This document shows positions 1 through 7,030 of a stretch of 27,108 nt of DNA, piece by piece. Source of the stretch: Candidatus Thorarchaeota archaeon (lineage in GTDB: Archaea; Asgardarchaeota; Thorarchaeia; Thorarchaeales; Thorarchaeaceae); NCBI GenBank assembly GCA_016839345.1, contig JAEOUL010000122.1, forward strand, positions 1 through 27,108. The letters are read 5' to 3'. Position 1 is the stretch's first letter; each line of letters begins with the position of its first letter. The notes beneath the pieces are model-generated. The model was not told the origin of the DNA and did not search any database. It worked only from the letters and a program-made list of their open reading frames with translations. A program made the translations under genes and the position numbers.

Positions 1-290
1 TCACTACCAAGATTTCCTGTGCTATGAACTAGTAATGCGGGTTTCCCAGACTCCGCGCGATGTCGAGAACAAAATATGAACACTTCAGGGTTGAAGTGCT
101 CTGCAAGGTGATCACAGTGAATCATATCTCGTGTGGTTGTGATGAGGAGATCTTTATCTAAAGAGTAGATTCTATTCCCTTCAAAAGATTCACCAGAATC
201 AGAAAATCCATACTCGTTTAGAAGTATATTTTTAATAGTAAGGCTTGCTGTATCCTGTTCAGACGTAACTAGAACCCTCAAGCTGGGCAT
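1..290 (-). CDS. dtdA: D-aminoacyl-tRNA deacylase, archaeal type (DTD2/GEK1), N-terminal part
   Basis: The gene begins with ATG at 290 and runs off the left edge, so only about 96 N-terminal residues are visible. The family hydrolyses D-amino acids wrongly attached to tRNA, a cytoplasmic proofreading step; the DTD2 type is found in archaea and plants. Recognition rests on the N-terminal SEQDTAS stretch, an internal HCDHLAEHF segment and the conserved CSRHRAESGKPALLVHSTGN region, all typical of DTD2. The start lies 9 bases after the stop of the coiled-coil gene upstream, with a GAGG directly before the ATG, so the two are probably co-transcribed. This gene is a good archaeal marker. The C-terminal half cannot be judged here. 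Confidence 0.88.
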   Translation of the reverse strand, partial: MPSLRVLVTSEQDTASLTIKNILLNEYGFSDSGESFEGNRIYSLDKDLLITTTRDMIHCDHLAEHFNPEVFIFCSRHRAESGKPALLVHSTGNLGS

Positions 291-299
291 CCTCAAATT

Positions 300-1532
300 C
301 TAGAGTTGAGTCATTTCAAGTAATGGTTCTAAGCTGACTTCGACTTGAATTATCACCTTATCACCAAAAGCCTCCAAAATCTCAGTTTCGATACGACCTT
401 TGAATTCCTTCACTTTGTCAATCTGTCTACTTATGTCATCCCTTAATCGCAACAAGTCATTGGAATGGTATTCCAAGTTTTTCTCAGCCTCATTGAGTGC
501 AGCACGAAGGTTATCATTCTCTGAATAGACATCCGATCCTGCATATGTATGGCGTTTATTTTCAATGTCTTTTGCCTGTTCTTGGAGTTTACTAAGACCA
601 CCTTTTTCAAGAGCTACAATCTCTTCTATAGCCCGTCTTGCTAGTCTGTCTTTGAGAGGGAGTTTTCCATTTTCTATTGCTTCTTGCAGACCATTCAAAC
701 CCTCAAGGAGGTTTGGATAGCCATCTTTTTCTTTTGTGATTGCTGTGTAGGGGTCTTCAAAATACTCCGTTAATGCAATCTGTCCCGCAGGTCCGATCCT
801 TACTCCGGTATCATGTTGAAGGAATTTCTTGACTTGCTTTTTCAACGGGTTTAATTTCATCCGCAGCAATCCAGCTACACGATCAGCTTGTTCATCTAAA
901 CTTAGTAGCTCTGCAACATTGGAAGTTTCTGTAAAATTGTCATATGATTTCGTTGCAGAATCATACTCTGATTGGGCTGTTTGAATCTTATCTCGAATCT
1001 GACGAATTTGTTCTTCAAAAATCTCCTTACTGAATGTCAAATCATGAAGTGTATCAATTCGCCCACCAATTCGTTCTAAATCCTTTACCCAGCTAAACTC
1101 GTATAGAAGCTTACCAATCTTATTCATTTCTTTTGCAAGCTCTTTCATATAGGAATCAAGTGTCTTGATTGTGTTCTTGTAACGTTTATCCATCCTTCGA
1201 ATCCAACGTGCACCCGCACCCCATAATTCCTGGATGAAGTGTTGAATTTCTTTTTGCATTTCCTCTGTATTTTCATAAGTGATCTCCTTGTCAACATAGA
1301 AGTCATCAACAATTTCACCAATTTTCAGAGCAAATCTTGAGGCAATACCACCAGATTCAATGTCGTCCACGTCTTCCTCTTCTTTGAACTCCTTTGACAG
1401 CTCTTCGATATCTTTCAAGGTAGTTTCTACTATTTTGTAACTTCGTTCAGCTTGTTTGATGAAATCTTTTGATTTGTTACGAAGCTGTTTACGATACCAC
1501 TTTTGGAGCTGTTCTACAGTGAGATTGGTCAT
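300..1532 (-). CDS. Coiled-coil protein of unknown function, upstream of dtdA
   Basis: A 410-residue, highly charged, mostly helical protein that I do not recognise. No signal peptide, membrane segment or catalytic motif is visible. Lys/Glu-rich heptad-like stretches occupy roughly residues 5-60, 85-200 and 300-390. Between them, around residues 215-290, is a less charged segment containing Gly-Pro and Tyr-Phe-Glu-Asp-Pro. The C-terminus ends in a beta-like stretch (VIIQVEVSLEPLLEM). It looks like a structural or scaffolding protein. The start has an AGGTG-like ribosome binding site about 8 bases upstream. The next gene, dtdA, follows after 9 bases, suggesting one transcript, though nothing visible links it to tRNA proofreading. 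The reading frame is long and intact, so that it is a gene is fairly sure, but the function is unknown. Confidence 0.7.
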   Translation of the reverse strand: MTNLTVEQLQKWYRKQLRNKSKDFIKQAERSYKIVETTLKDIEELSKEFKEEEDVDDIESGGIASRFALKIGEIVDDFYVDKEITYENTEEMQKEIQHFIQELWGAGARWIRRMDKRYKNTIKTLDSYMKELAKEMNKIGKLLYEFSWVKDLERIGGRIDTLHDLTFSKEIFEEQIRQIRDKIQTAQSEYDSATKSYDNFTETSNVAELLSLDEQADRVAGLLRMKLNPLKKQVKKFLQHDTGVRIGPAGQIALTEYFEDPYTAITKEKDGYPNLLEGLNGLQEAIENGKLPLKDRLARRAIEEIVALEKGGLSKLQEQAKDIENKRHTYAGSDVYSENDNLRAALNEAEKNLEYHSNDLLRLRDDISRQIDKVKEFKGRIETEILEAFGDKVIIQVEVSLEPLLEMTQL

Positions 1533-1726
1533 TGGAAAACACCTAGACCTGTCACGGTTTTTGAGACTCGTTTATCAACTTTATGACCTGTGAACTGGCG
1601 TACTGAAAACTCAAACAAGCAAGATGTTTATATCAAAACTGCTCATCGGTGTCGCAGCATAGGAACTGTGATCGATCATGTCTGAAACCTTGGAAACCGG
1701 CAATCGGAAGCCAAGGCTGGACGCTA

Positions 1727-1734
1727 CATATAAT
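1727..1734 (+). promoter_or_regulatory. TATA-like box upstream of the 238-residue protein gene
   Basis: The sequence CATATAAT lies about 33 bases before the TTG start at 1765. Transcription would begin near 1755-1760, giving a very short leader. The rest of the 232-base divergent gap (1533-1764) shows a second AT-rich element (TTTATATC near 1627-1634) but no RNA gene that I can support. Confidence 0.4.
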
Positions 1735-1764
1735 GTTGAGTGTTCATCCTGAGGTAGAGGTCGT

Positions 1765-2481
1765 TTGGGTTTCTTCATAATGCGCCTCAGCTTGATAGAT
1801 CCCGCTGGAAAGGATCGCTTGCTAATTCGCAACCCTGCTGAATATAAGAGTGGTTTCTGGCAGACATACTATTCAGAGGGTATGTTCTGCAAGGCGGAAT
1901 CCACAGAGAGCAAATCCTTTGCTCTAGAAAGTGAGGAGTCTGGTAAAGGAATACTCAATGTATCCCTGAGTCATTCTCCACTACTTGATGGTGTGAAAAC
2001 AACAAGAACAACCATCAATGTCTGGAGCTTCAACAGACCGATCATGCTAATTCGACACAGGACAACTAACATCACAGACAAATCCATTGAGGACTTGAAA
2101 ACTTACAACTTCATGGACTTTGATGTTGGAGGTCCGGCGAGTTACAAGGACGACAAAGCGGTCTATGATCCAGAAACTGGACTCATGCTGGTCTATGATG
2201 GAAATCCACTTCATGTGGCACTTGCATCTAGACCAAAGGCAGACAGATGGGAGATATCACCACCAACTAAACTGCGCATCGATGAAGAATCACGCGACCT
2301 AAAGAACAACCTTGAGCTTGGACCTAAAGACGTGGCGACTGGACTTCAGTGGAACTTGGGAAATCTAGAACCATCTGAGAGTAAATCGGTAGACATCGTT
2401 CTAACATCCGCGACCAGCCTCGAAGGGGTCAAAACTCTAATTCCAGAAGGATGGAGTTTGTTCGACAAGAAGATACGATGA
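1765..2481 (+). CDS. Unrecognised beta-rich protein
   Basis: A 238-residue soluble protein with no signal peptide or membrane helix. The composition alternates short hydrophobic strands with polar turns, suggesting a beta-sandwich. Around residues 115-150 is a segment with FMDFDVGG and YDPETGLMLVYDGNP that loosely resembles the beta-sandwich domains preceding some glycosidase catalytic domains, but no glycosidase active site is present and I do not assign a function. The TTG start at 1765 is chosen because GAGGT (1751-1755) sits at a good ribosome-binding distance; the in-frame ATG at 1780 would be about 19 bases or more away. It converges on the minus-strand winged-helix gene, with a bidirectional terminator between them. 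Confidence 0.65.
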   Translation: MGFFIMRLSLIDPAGKDRLLIRNPAEYKSGFWQTYYSEGMFCKAESTESKSFALESEESGKGILNVSLSHSPLLDGVKTTRTTINVWSFNRPIMLIRHRTTNITDKSIEDLKTYNFMDFDVGGPASYKDDKAVYDPETGLMLVYDGNPLHVALASRPKADRWEISPPTKLRIDEESRDLKNNLELGPKDVATGLQWNLGNLEPSESKSVDIVLTSATSLEGVKTLIPEGWSLFDKKIR

Positions 2482-2524
2482 TGCGGGAACGTAAAGCATT
2501 GCAGTTTCCGTTGAGAGCAGGGAA

Positions 2525-2585
2525 GTCCCCGGTTCTTTTTGTCGATGACCTAACAAAAAGAAAGGGGAGGGGACAATGAGTCCCC
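2525..2585. terminator. Bidirectional terminator with three competing arms
   Basis: Three 6-base arms occur in order: GTCCCC (2525-2530), GGGGAC (2569-2574) and GTCCCC (2580-2585). The second and third form a tight hairpin with a 5-base loop. On the minus strand this hairpin is followed by a T-rich tract (complement of 2553-2563). On the plus strand a T-tract (2533-2540) lies 52 bases past the stop of the upstream gene. The two T-tracts are complementary, so a longer stem across 2525-2574 is also possible. The layout suits termination of both converging genes. Confidence 0.6.
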
Positions 2586-2590
2586 TTGTA

Positions 2591-2608
2591 CTAGAGAGAT
2601 CTCTCTAG
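2591..2608. repeat. Perfect 18-bp palindrome at the 3' end of the winged-helix gene
   Basis: CTAGAGAGATCTCTCTAG reads the same on both strands with no spacer. It encodes the last codons and the stop of the minus-strand regulator gene. A loopless palindrome is a poor RNA hairpin but a good dimeric DNA-binding site. It is unexpected inside a coding end, and its role is unknown. Confidence 0.55.
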
Positions 2609-3025
2609 ATAGTCCACCAGCATCTGAGCCTCATACGTTAAGCAGGCGAATTGTCCCTTGTTATTGAGATCTCCACCAGTTAACAGTCCCATGTTCTTTA
2701 GAGAGCGCAGGTTCCATTTCACAGTACTATATGGAACTCCACTTTGTCGTGACACCATATCTGCAAGAGCAGTCAGGGTCATTTCATAAAACCTGAGTAA
2801 CTCACGACTCATTCTCAGTACAAGTTTCTGTGAATCGCTCAACCTAGCCTCTGCTAATTGGAAGAACGATGCAAGAAGACTCTGAAAAGTAGTAGAAACC
2901 TCACGCTCACTGAAGGAGCGTAAGAACGCATTCACCTCTGCGTGACTTAATTTGATAGTCACCTTTCGCGTTTGAGACCCGATATCGATGGGCAGTGGTC
3001 GTTTCAGTACCCATTGCATTTTCAC
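2591..3025 (-). CDS. Small winged-helix DNA-binding protein (putative transcription regulator)
   Basis: A 144-residue protein. The C-terminal half (about residues 80-140) reads as a winged helix: a helix with LTALADMVSRQSG, a turn, a recognition-helix candidate VPYSTVKWNLRSLKNMGLL, then a short wing with GG and a C-terminal helix. The N-terminal half has a beta-strand start and an amphipathic helical region (residues 45-80) that could mediate dimerisation. No metal-binding Cys/His cluster is visible. The start is supported by GAGGTGA just before the ATG. A T10 terminator separates it from the minus-strand gene upstream, so it is probably transcribed alone. Its target may include the palindrome at its own 3' end, but that is inference. 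Confidence 0.72.
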   Translation of the reverse strand: MKMQWVLKRPLPIDIGSQTRKVTIKLSHAEVNAFLRSFSEREVSTTFQSLLASFFQLAEARLSDSQKLVLRMSRELLRFYEMTLTALADMVSRQSGVPYSTVKWNLRSLKNMGLLTGGDLNNKGQFACLTYEAQMLVDYLERSL

Positions 3026-3042
3026 CTCGTTTCTTTTGGGTC

Positions 3043-3052
3043 AAAAAAAAAA
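3043..3052 (-). terminator. T10-run terminator of the 162-residue protein gene
   Basis: Ten consecutive A on the plus strand are T10 on the coding strand of the minus-strand gene, 34 bases past its stop at 3087. Archaeal RNA polymerase terminates on such U-runs without a hairpin. It separates that gene from the winged-helix gene that follows. Confidence 0.6.
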
Positions 3053-3086
3053 TCAGACCATTTTCACTTAAGTTTTACCAGAAACG

Positions 3087-3575
3087 CTACTCTATATCTG
3101 GCATTTCAAGACCCATAGATCTGAGCTTGCCAAATCCCTGACTGAAAAGACTCATGTGATGCCGAATGTTTTCTTCTGATTCTGCAAGATCTGATAGATA
3201 GGGTATAATTTCATCTAATCCACTTGATTTATACTCTTCATTCATAGTATGGATTGTGTCGCTCATCCCAAGCATATCTTCAGACAAAATCTGTGTAAGG
3301 TCTATCATCGACTGAACCACTTGTCTGGCCTCAGGATCAGGCATGTACGGGAGAAAGTCTTCAAAGGCAATACCAGCAGCTTTACACCGCTCCACACGCC
3401 CTGGAATAATCTCCTCATACATAGAGTGCATCCACCCAATACGCTCCTGATTAGTGAGGTCTCTCAAATTATCAAGTGAAAAGTAACCCGTATATGGTCC
3501 AAATTCAGTACTCTCGTAATATATCCAGTCCTCGAATGCTTTAAGCACTCGTCGCCAACCTTCCTGTTCTGACAT
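3087..3575 (-). CDS. Unrecognised 162-residue helical protein
   Basis: A soluble acidic protein that I cannot assign. It begins with an aromatic-rich segment (WRRVLKAFEDWIYYESTEFGPYTGYFSL) and continues as mostly amphipathic helices rich in Met, Glu and Asp (about residues 40-155). There is one Cys (CKAAG), no metal-binding cluster and no membrane segment. The start is well supported: AGGTGGG lies a few bases before the ATG at 3575. It is divergent from the nuclease gene at 3634, with 58 bases between them, so the two promoters must overlap. It may be a small regulatory or adaptor protein, but nothing proves this. Confidence 0.62.
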   Translation of the reverse strand: MSEQEGWRRVLKAFEDWIYYESTEFGPYTGYFSLDNLRDLTNQERIGWMHSMYEEIIPGRVERCKAAGIAFEDFLPYMPDPEARQVVQSMIDLTQILSEDMLGMSDTIHTMNEEYKSSGLDEIIPYLSDLAESEENIRHHMSLFSQGFGKLRSMGLEMPDIE

Positions 3576-3607
3576 TGGCCCACCTAATTCCCTGTCATCA
3601 ATTGATG

Positions 3608-3615
3608 TTATAAAC
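3608..3615 (+). promoter_or_regulatory. TATA box of the nuclease gene
   Basis: TTATAAAC is centred about 23 bases before the ATG at 3634. In archaea this places the transcription start at or next to the start codon, so the mRNA is probably leaderless. No Shine-Dalgarno sequence is present, in agreement. Confidence 0.55.
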
Positions 3616-3633
3616 TAGCGCGATGTTGATAGT

Positions 3634-4293
3634 ATGACTATGACTACAGAAATTGTTCAGTCCATAATTGAATTACTCGAACAGTCGAAGGAAGATGGCA
3701 AGGTTTCAGATATCAGTATGCTGAAGAAAGAAGTGTTAGGAAATCTAGGACTTCCAAATTCAACACCATTCATTATTAGCAGAATACAGCGAATTGACAT
3801 TGGAATGATCGCTGTAAATCATGGTGCAAGTATTTCGGAAATTGTCAATCACCTAACTTGGAAGGACTTTGAGAGTTTTGTTGCGGGAATTCTTTCAGAG
3901 AACAATTATAGATGCGTCGAGAGCTTTCGAAGACGCGGCAACGCATTGATGCGTGGAATGGAGATAGATGTAGTAGGTGTTAAAGGAAGTACAATCATCG
4001 CTGTAGATGCAAAGATGTGGGGAGTTCGAAGTGGAAAAGCTGCAGCGTTGAAGACAGCGGCGGAGAAGCAAAAGAAAAGAACAGTTGAGTTAACTTCAGA
4101 CTTGGACAGACTTTTTGAGAAACTAAATACAATTTCACAAGGACAGTACAGAATCTTTCCATCAATTGTGACTTGGCTTGTAGAGGAGGTTGAATTTCAC
4201 GAGGGGGTTCCCGTAGTGCCAGTTTTCAAACTGAACTCATTCATTCTGGATTTAGATTATTTCGAAGACATCATTGTGAGTTATTCCAGTTAG
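3634..4293 (+). CDS. PD-(D/E)XK family endonuclease-like protein
   Basis: A 219-residue cytoplasmic protein with a plausible PD-(D/E)XK core. It has a helix with an acidic residue (WKDFESFVAGIL, Glu80), then MEIDVVG (Glu110, Asp112), then IIAVDAKMW (Asp125, Lys127). The Glu-Ile-Asp followed by Asp-x-Lys pattern on adjacent strands is typical of restriction-endonuclease-like or Holliday-resolvase-like domains that bind metal and cut DNA. The N-terminal 70 residues are helical and could contact DNA. It stands alone, with a leaderless start. The only methyltransferase in the window is about 8 kb away in another transcription unit, so it is not an obvious restriction-modification pair. A repair or general nuclease role is equally possible. 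Confidence 0.75.
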   Translation: MTMTTEIVQSIIELLEQSKEDGKVSDISMLKKEVLGNLGLPNSTPFIISRIQRIDIGMIAVNHGASISEIVNHLTWKDFESFVAGILSENNYRCVESFRRRGNALMRGMEIDVVGVKGSTIIAVDAKMWGVRSGKAAALKTAAEKQKKRTVELTSDLDRLFEKLNTISQGQYRIFPSIVTWLVEEVEFHEGVPVVPVFKLNSFILDLDYFEDIIVSYSS

Positions 4294-4458
4294 ATGGACT
4301 CAGGACGAATCATCTAAGATGCAATCTACCCAGAAAATCCCATACGACTCCTATCAGATTAATCACTCCTAGTCTTTGTCCAAAAACTTTGTTTCGAGTA
4401 GATAGTGCTTTTAACGGAACACCTGTTTCCTGTTACTATCAACATTGAGCTGATATTG

Positions 4459-5355
4459 ATGTCTGGTCGTTTGTTTGGCGTTATCTATCATGAGAATGTG
4501 AATAACTGGGCAACTGCAGGATTGATAGAAGCCATCAAGGCGAAAGGTCATACTCCAAAACCGTTTCGACTTCCTGAGATTGCTGCGGAGATTCCAAACA
4601 AGTTCACCTACCTTGAAGATGAGGATGTTTCCAATATGGATGGAGTGATGGTAAGAACAATTGGTTTTGGTACAGGGGATCAAATCACATTTCGAATTAG
4701 TCTCTTGGAGCATTTCGAAGATGCTGGAATCTACGTTATGAACCCAGCATATTCATTCAGAAGAGCCAAAGACAAGTATGCGACACTAACTGCCCTGAAC
4801 AAGGCAGGAATTAGAGTTCCACGCACCTACATTGGTGAGAATCTAGAGGCTGCAATCAAGTTTGTTGAGGATGTTGGAGACGTAGTCATCAAGCCTCTGA
4901 TTGGAGCAAGAGGTATGGGTGCAATACGGTCAGACCATCCTGAACTAGCTTATCGTGCAATGAAATTCATCCATCAACTGGGACAAGTGCTCTATGTTCA
5001 AGAGATGATAGAAAAACCAGGTCGGGATATTCGTGCTTTTGTAATAGGAGGAAAGCTGATAGGTTCTATGTACAGATACATTCCCGAAGGATCAGAAGAT
5101 GAATGGCGAACCAATGTCCATAGCGGCGGAAATGCAGAGTTGGCTCAATTGACTCCAGAGTTTGAAGAGTGTGCTATCCGAACAGCTGAGGTACTGAAAC
5201 TAGATTATACAGGAGTGGACATTTTAGAGTCGAATGATGGCCCTTGCGTCATTGAGGCAAACGCTGCTCCTTCATGGAGTGCTCTCTCTAGAGTAACCGG
5301 GATTGATATTGCGTCACTTATTATTGATAGACTTGTGGAGCAATCAATCAGCTAA
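4459..5355 (+). CDS. RimK/MptN-like ATP-grasp ligase
   Basis: A 298-residue ATP-grasp enzyme that probably joins an amino acid, often glutamate, to a carboxylate using ATP. Visible motifs, numbered from the chosen start: nucleotide-binding VVIKPLIGARGMG (about 142-154), a central VQEMIEKPGRDIRAFVIGGKLIG strand pair, and the metal-binding C-terminal segment DYTGVDILE...VIEANAAPSW. Length and motifs match the archaeal group containing RimK, LysX, MptN (tetrahydromethanopterin glutamate ligase) and CofF (F420 glutamate ligase). The substrate cannot be told from the sequence alone. ATG 4459 is preferred over the in-frame ATG at 4405 because homologues begin at the Rossmann-like strand (GRLFGVIYH). 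Its 3' end overlaps psmA tail to tail by 12 bases. Confidence 0.82.
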   Translation: MSGRLFGVIYHENVNNWATAGLIEAIKAKGHTPKPFRLPEIAAEIPNKFTYLEDEDVSNMDGVMVRTIGFGTGDQITFRISLLEHFEDAGIYVMNPAYSFRRAKDKYATLTALNKAGIRVPRTYIGENLEAAIKFVEDVGDVVIKPLIGARGMGAIRSDHPELAYRAMKFIHQLGQVLYVQEMIEKPGRDIRAFVIGGKLIGSMYRYIPEGSEDEWRTNVHSGGNAELAQLTPEFEECAIRTAEVLKLDYTGVDILESNDGPCVIEANAAPSWSALSRVTGIDIASLIIDRLVEQSIS

Positions 5356-6084
5356 TCGAGCGTTCAGGATAGCTTCAACTTCTTCTTGTGTGAGAGTTTC
5401 GAATATCATACTCTTTGTATCGATCTTTCCAATTTCAAGGGTCTTCGCCCTTTCATCTGGAGAAACATCTGTTTTGTCTGTGACTTGCAAAAGTCCTGTA
5501 ATTGCTAAATCTAGTGCACCATCAATGTTTAGTGTGTCTTTGTATTTGTCAGCAAAGAAATCACGAACAACATCAGCTTCCTTACCAATTGCAGCAGCTT
5601 TCCAACCCCAGAATGAACCAGACGGATCGGTGGAATACAATTGTGGACCGTGGTCATCTATGCCAGCTAACAAAAGAGAAACTCCGTATGGTCGAACTCC
5701 GCCGTACTGAGTGTGCATCTGTTTTGTATCACAGATGTTCACGACAAGTGAAGCTATTGAGATAGGTTCATCATAGCTCAGTCTGTTAATCTGTGCCTGA
5801 ACTCGGGCTTGATCAATGAGCTTTCGAGCGTCGGCGTGAAGACCTGCAATTGCAGTACCTACATGATCATCAATGAGTAGTATCTTCTTCAGGGAGTCGA
5901 GATCAGCCATTGGATGTGGAGAACGTTTCTCTCCAACAAGTACTACTCCATCTTTAGCCTTGACTCCTACAGCTAACGGTCCATGTCGAACAGCTTCAGT
6001 AGCATATTCTACTTGGTATAATCTGCCTTCTGGACTGAAAACTGTAATAGCTCTATCATAACCCATTGACTGTTGTGGAAACAT
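5344..6084 (-). CDS. psmA: 20S proteasome alpha subunit
   Basis: A 246-residue alpha subunit that forms the outer rings of the archaeal 20S proteasome, gates substrate entry and docks ATPase activators such as PAN or Cdc48. The N-terminal gate and signature are intact: YDRAITVFSPEGRLYQVEYA (about residues 9-28), followed by the alpha-type core with GGVRPYGVSLLLAG and DPSGSFWGWKAAAIG. As expected for an alpha subunit there is no N-terminal catalytic Thr. Length is normal. AATATT at 6105-6110 lies about 24 bases before the ATG, fitting a leaderless transcript. No beta subunit or activator is in the window. It is downstream of, and co-oriented with, the radical SAM gene (96-base gap). Confidence 0.96.
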   Translation of the reverse strand: MFPQQSMGYDRAITVFSPEGRLYQVEYATEAVRHGPLAVGVKAKDGVVLVGEKRSPHPMADLDSLKKILLIDDHVGTAIAGLHADARKLIDQARVQAQINRLSYDEPISIASLVVNICDTKQMHTQYGGVRPYGVSLLLAGIDDHGPQLYSTDPSGSFWGWKAAAIGKEADVVRDFFADKYKDTLNIDGALDLAITGLLQVTDKTDVSPDERAKTLEIGKIDTKSMIFETLTQEEVEAILNARLAD

Positions 6085-6180
6085 GTTTCGAATAACACTC
6101 CAGCAATATTTGGCGTGGTCAAATCAACGTCAATCCTAGGGCGTTTAAAAGGTTGTCTGTGTGTTCACTATCTTGAAGGT

Positions 6181-6879
6181 TTAACGCCATTCTAACACCA
6201 AGTTGATTCCAGAGGGAAATTTGCCAATCACTGATTTCAACTCTTCAATGTCGGGTTCATGATATTCAGAAACATCTCTCTTACGTGTACCTGAAGATTT
6301 CTTGAAATTCTGTACAAGATAATCACCCCTAAAGCCCATTGAATTGAGAAATTCTGCAATCTGGAGAATCTCAGACGGTTTTGTCAGACCCCCTACATAC
6401 GTAGTTCGTGGCCAGAAATCCACCTCAGAGCTGATCAGCAATTCGATGCTCTTGGTAATTTGGGGCCATGGATTGTGTTTCACTCGAGCCACCTCACAAT
6501 ATCGATTTGGAGTTGATTTGATATCAAACCAGACTGAATCTAAGTAGGGTAGAGATAGTTCAAGAATTGTGGGGATTGCTCCTTGTGTATTGAGATTGAT
6601 ATGTTTGGATTCATCATCTAGACGTAGGGCTTTCAAAAGGTCAGGAAGGTCTTTGTGAATGGTTGGTTCGCCTCCGGTTATGCAGTAACCATCAGTCAGG
6701 TGCCCAGTTAGTTTGTTAACAATCTCTGAAATAGACATCTCCTCTCCAGAGTTTCGTGGAATAATCTCAGCATTCTGACAGAAAGAACAATCCATATTGC
6801 ATCCAGCAGTAAAGAGAACTGTAACTGGTAGTCCAGGTACATCAACCAGGCTTATGTCAATAATTGATGCAACTCTCAT
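6181..6879 (-). CDS. Radical SAM activating enzyme, NrdG/PflA-like
   Basis: A 232-residue radical SAM protein. The N-terminus (VASIIDISLVDVPGLPVTVLF) and the cluster motif GCNMDCSFCQN (Cys27, Cys31, Cys34; CX3CX2C) match anaerobic ribonucleotide-reductase and pyruvate-formate-lyase activating enzymes. YCITGGEPTIHKD supplies the Gly-Gly-Glu that contacts S-adenosylmethionine. Such proteins use a [4Fe-4S] cluster to generate a 5'-deoxyadenosyl radical and then a glycyl radical on a partner enzyme, under anoxic conditions. No glycyl-radical partner (NrdD or PflB) lies in the window, so the substrate is open. Anaerobic NTP-reductase activation is the commonest role for this archaeal type. No strong ribosome binding site is seen near the ATG. 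Confidence 0.8.
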   Translation of the reverse strand: MRVASIIDISLVDVPGLPVTVLFTAGCNMDCSFCQNAEIIPRNSGEEMSISEIVNKLTGHLTDGYCITGGEPTIHKDLPDLLKALRLDDESKHINLNTQGAIPTILELSLPYLDSVWFDIKSTPNRYCEVARVKHNPWPQITKSIELLISSEVDFWPRTTYVGGLTKPSEILQIAEFLNSMGFRGDYLVQNFKKSSGTRKRDVSEYHEPDIEELKSVIGKFPSGINLVLEWR

Positions 6880-6903
6880 GTTCTTTCAAGTCCATATCTT
6901 ACT

Positions 6904-6931
6904 CGGGTTTCCCGGGTTAAATCTTAAACCC
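6904..6931. repeat. Nested GC-rich inverted repeats in a divergent promoter gap
   Basis: Within an AT-rich 151-base gap, GGGTTT (6905-6910) can pair with AAACCC (6926-6931). CGGG (6904-6907) can instead pair with CCCG (6911-6914) around a TTT loop. The element lies 25-50 bases upstream of the radical SAM start and could be an operator. No regulator can be named. Confidence 0.35.
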
Positions 6932-7006
6932 ATATGAGTCAATATTCGAAGAGTATTACTAGATTTCTTGAAGCTTTTTTCTATAATCTTCTTAAGAAAA
7001 AGACAT

Positions 7007-7020
7007 CCTCAAATCTGAGG
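7007..7020 (+). promoter_or_regulatory. Hairpin overlapping the ribosome binding site of the 88-residue gene
   Basis: CCTCA (7007-7011) pairs with TGAGG (7016-7020) around a 4-base loop. The right arm contains the start of the Shine-Dalgarno sequence GAGGGG (7017-7022), which lies 8 bases before the ATG at 7031. Folding would hide the ribosome binding site. Confidence 0.4.
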
Positions 7021-7030
7021 GGACCGTGCA

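Noticed and set aside
1611..1832. Open frame of 73 residues on the minus strand
   Set aside because: It overlaps the divergent promoter gap and the start of the 238-residue gene, has no ribosome binding site and shows no family signal.
5303..5710. 135-residue plus-strand open frame
   Set aside because: Antisense to psmA, whose product is unmistakable. No independent evidence for it.
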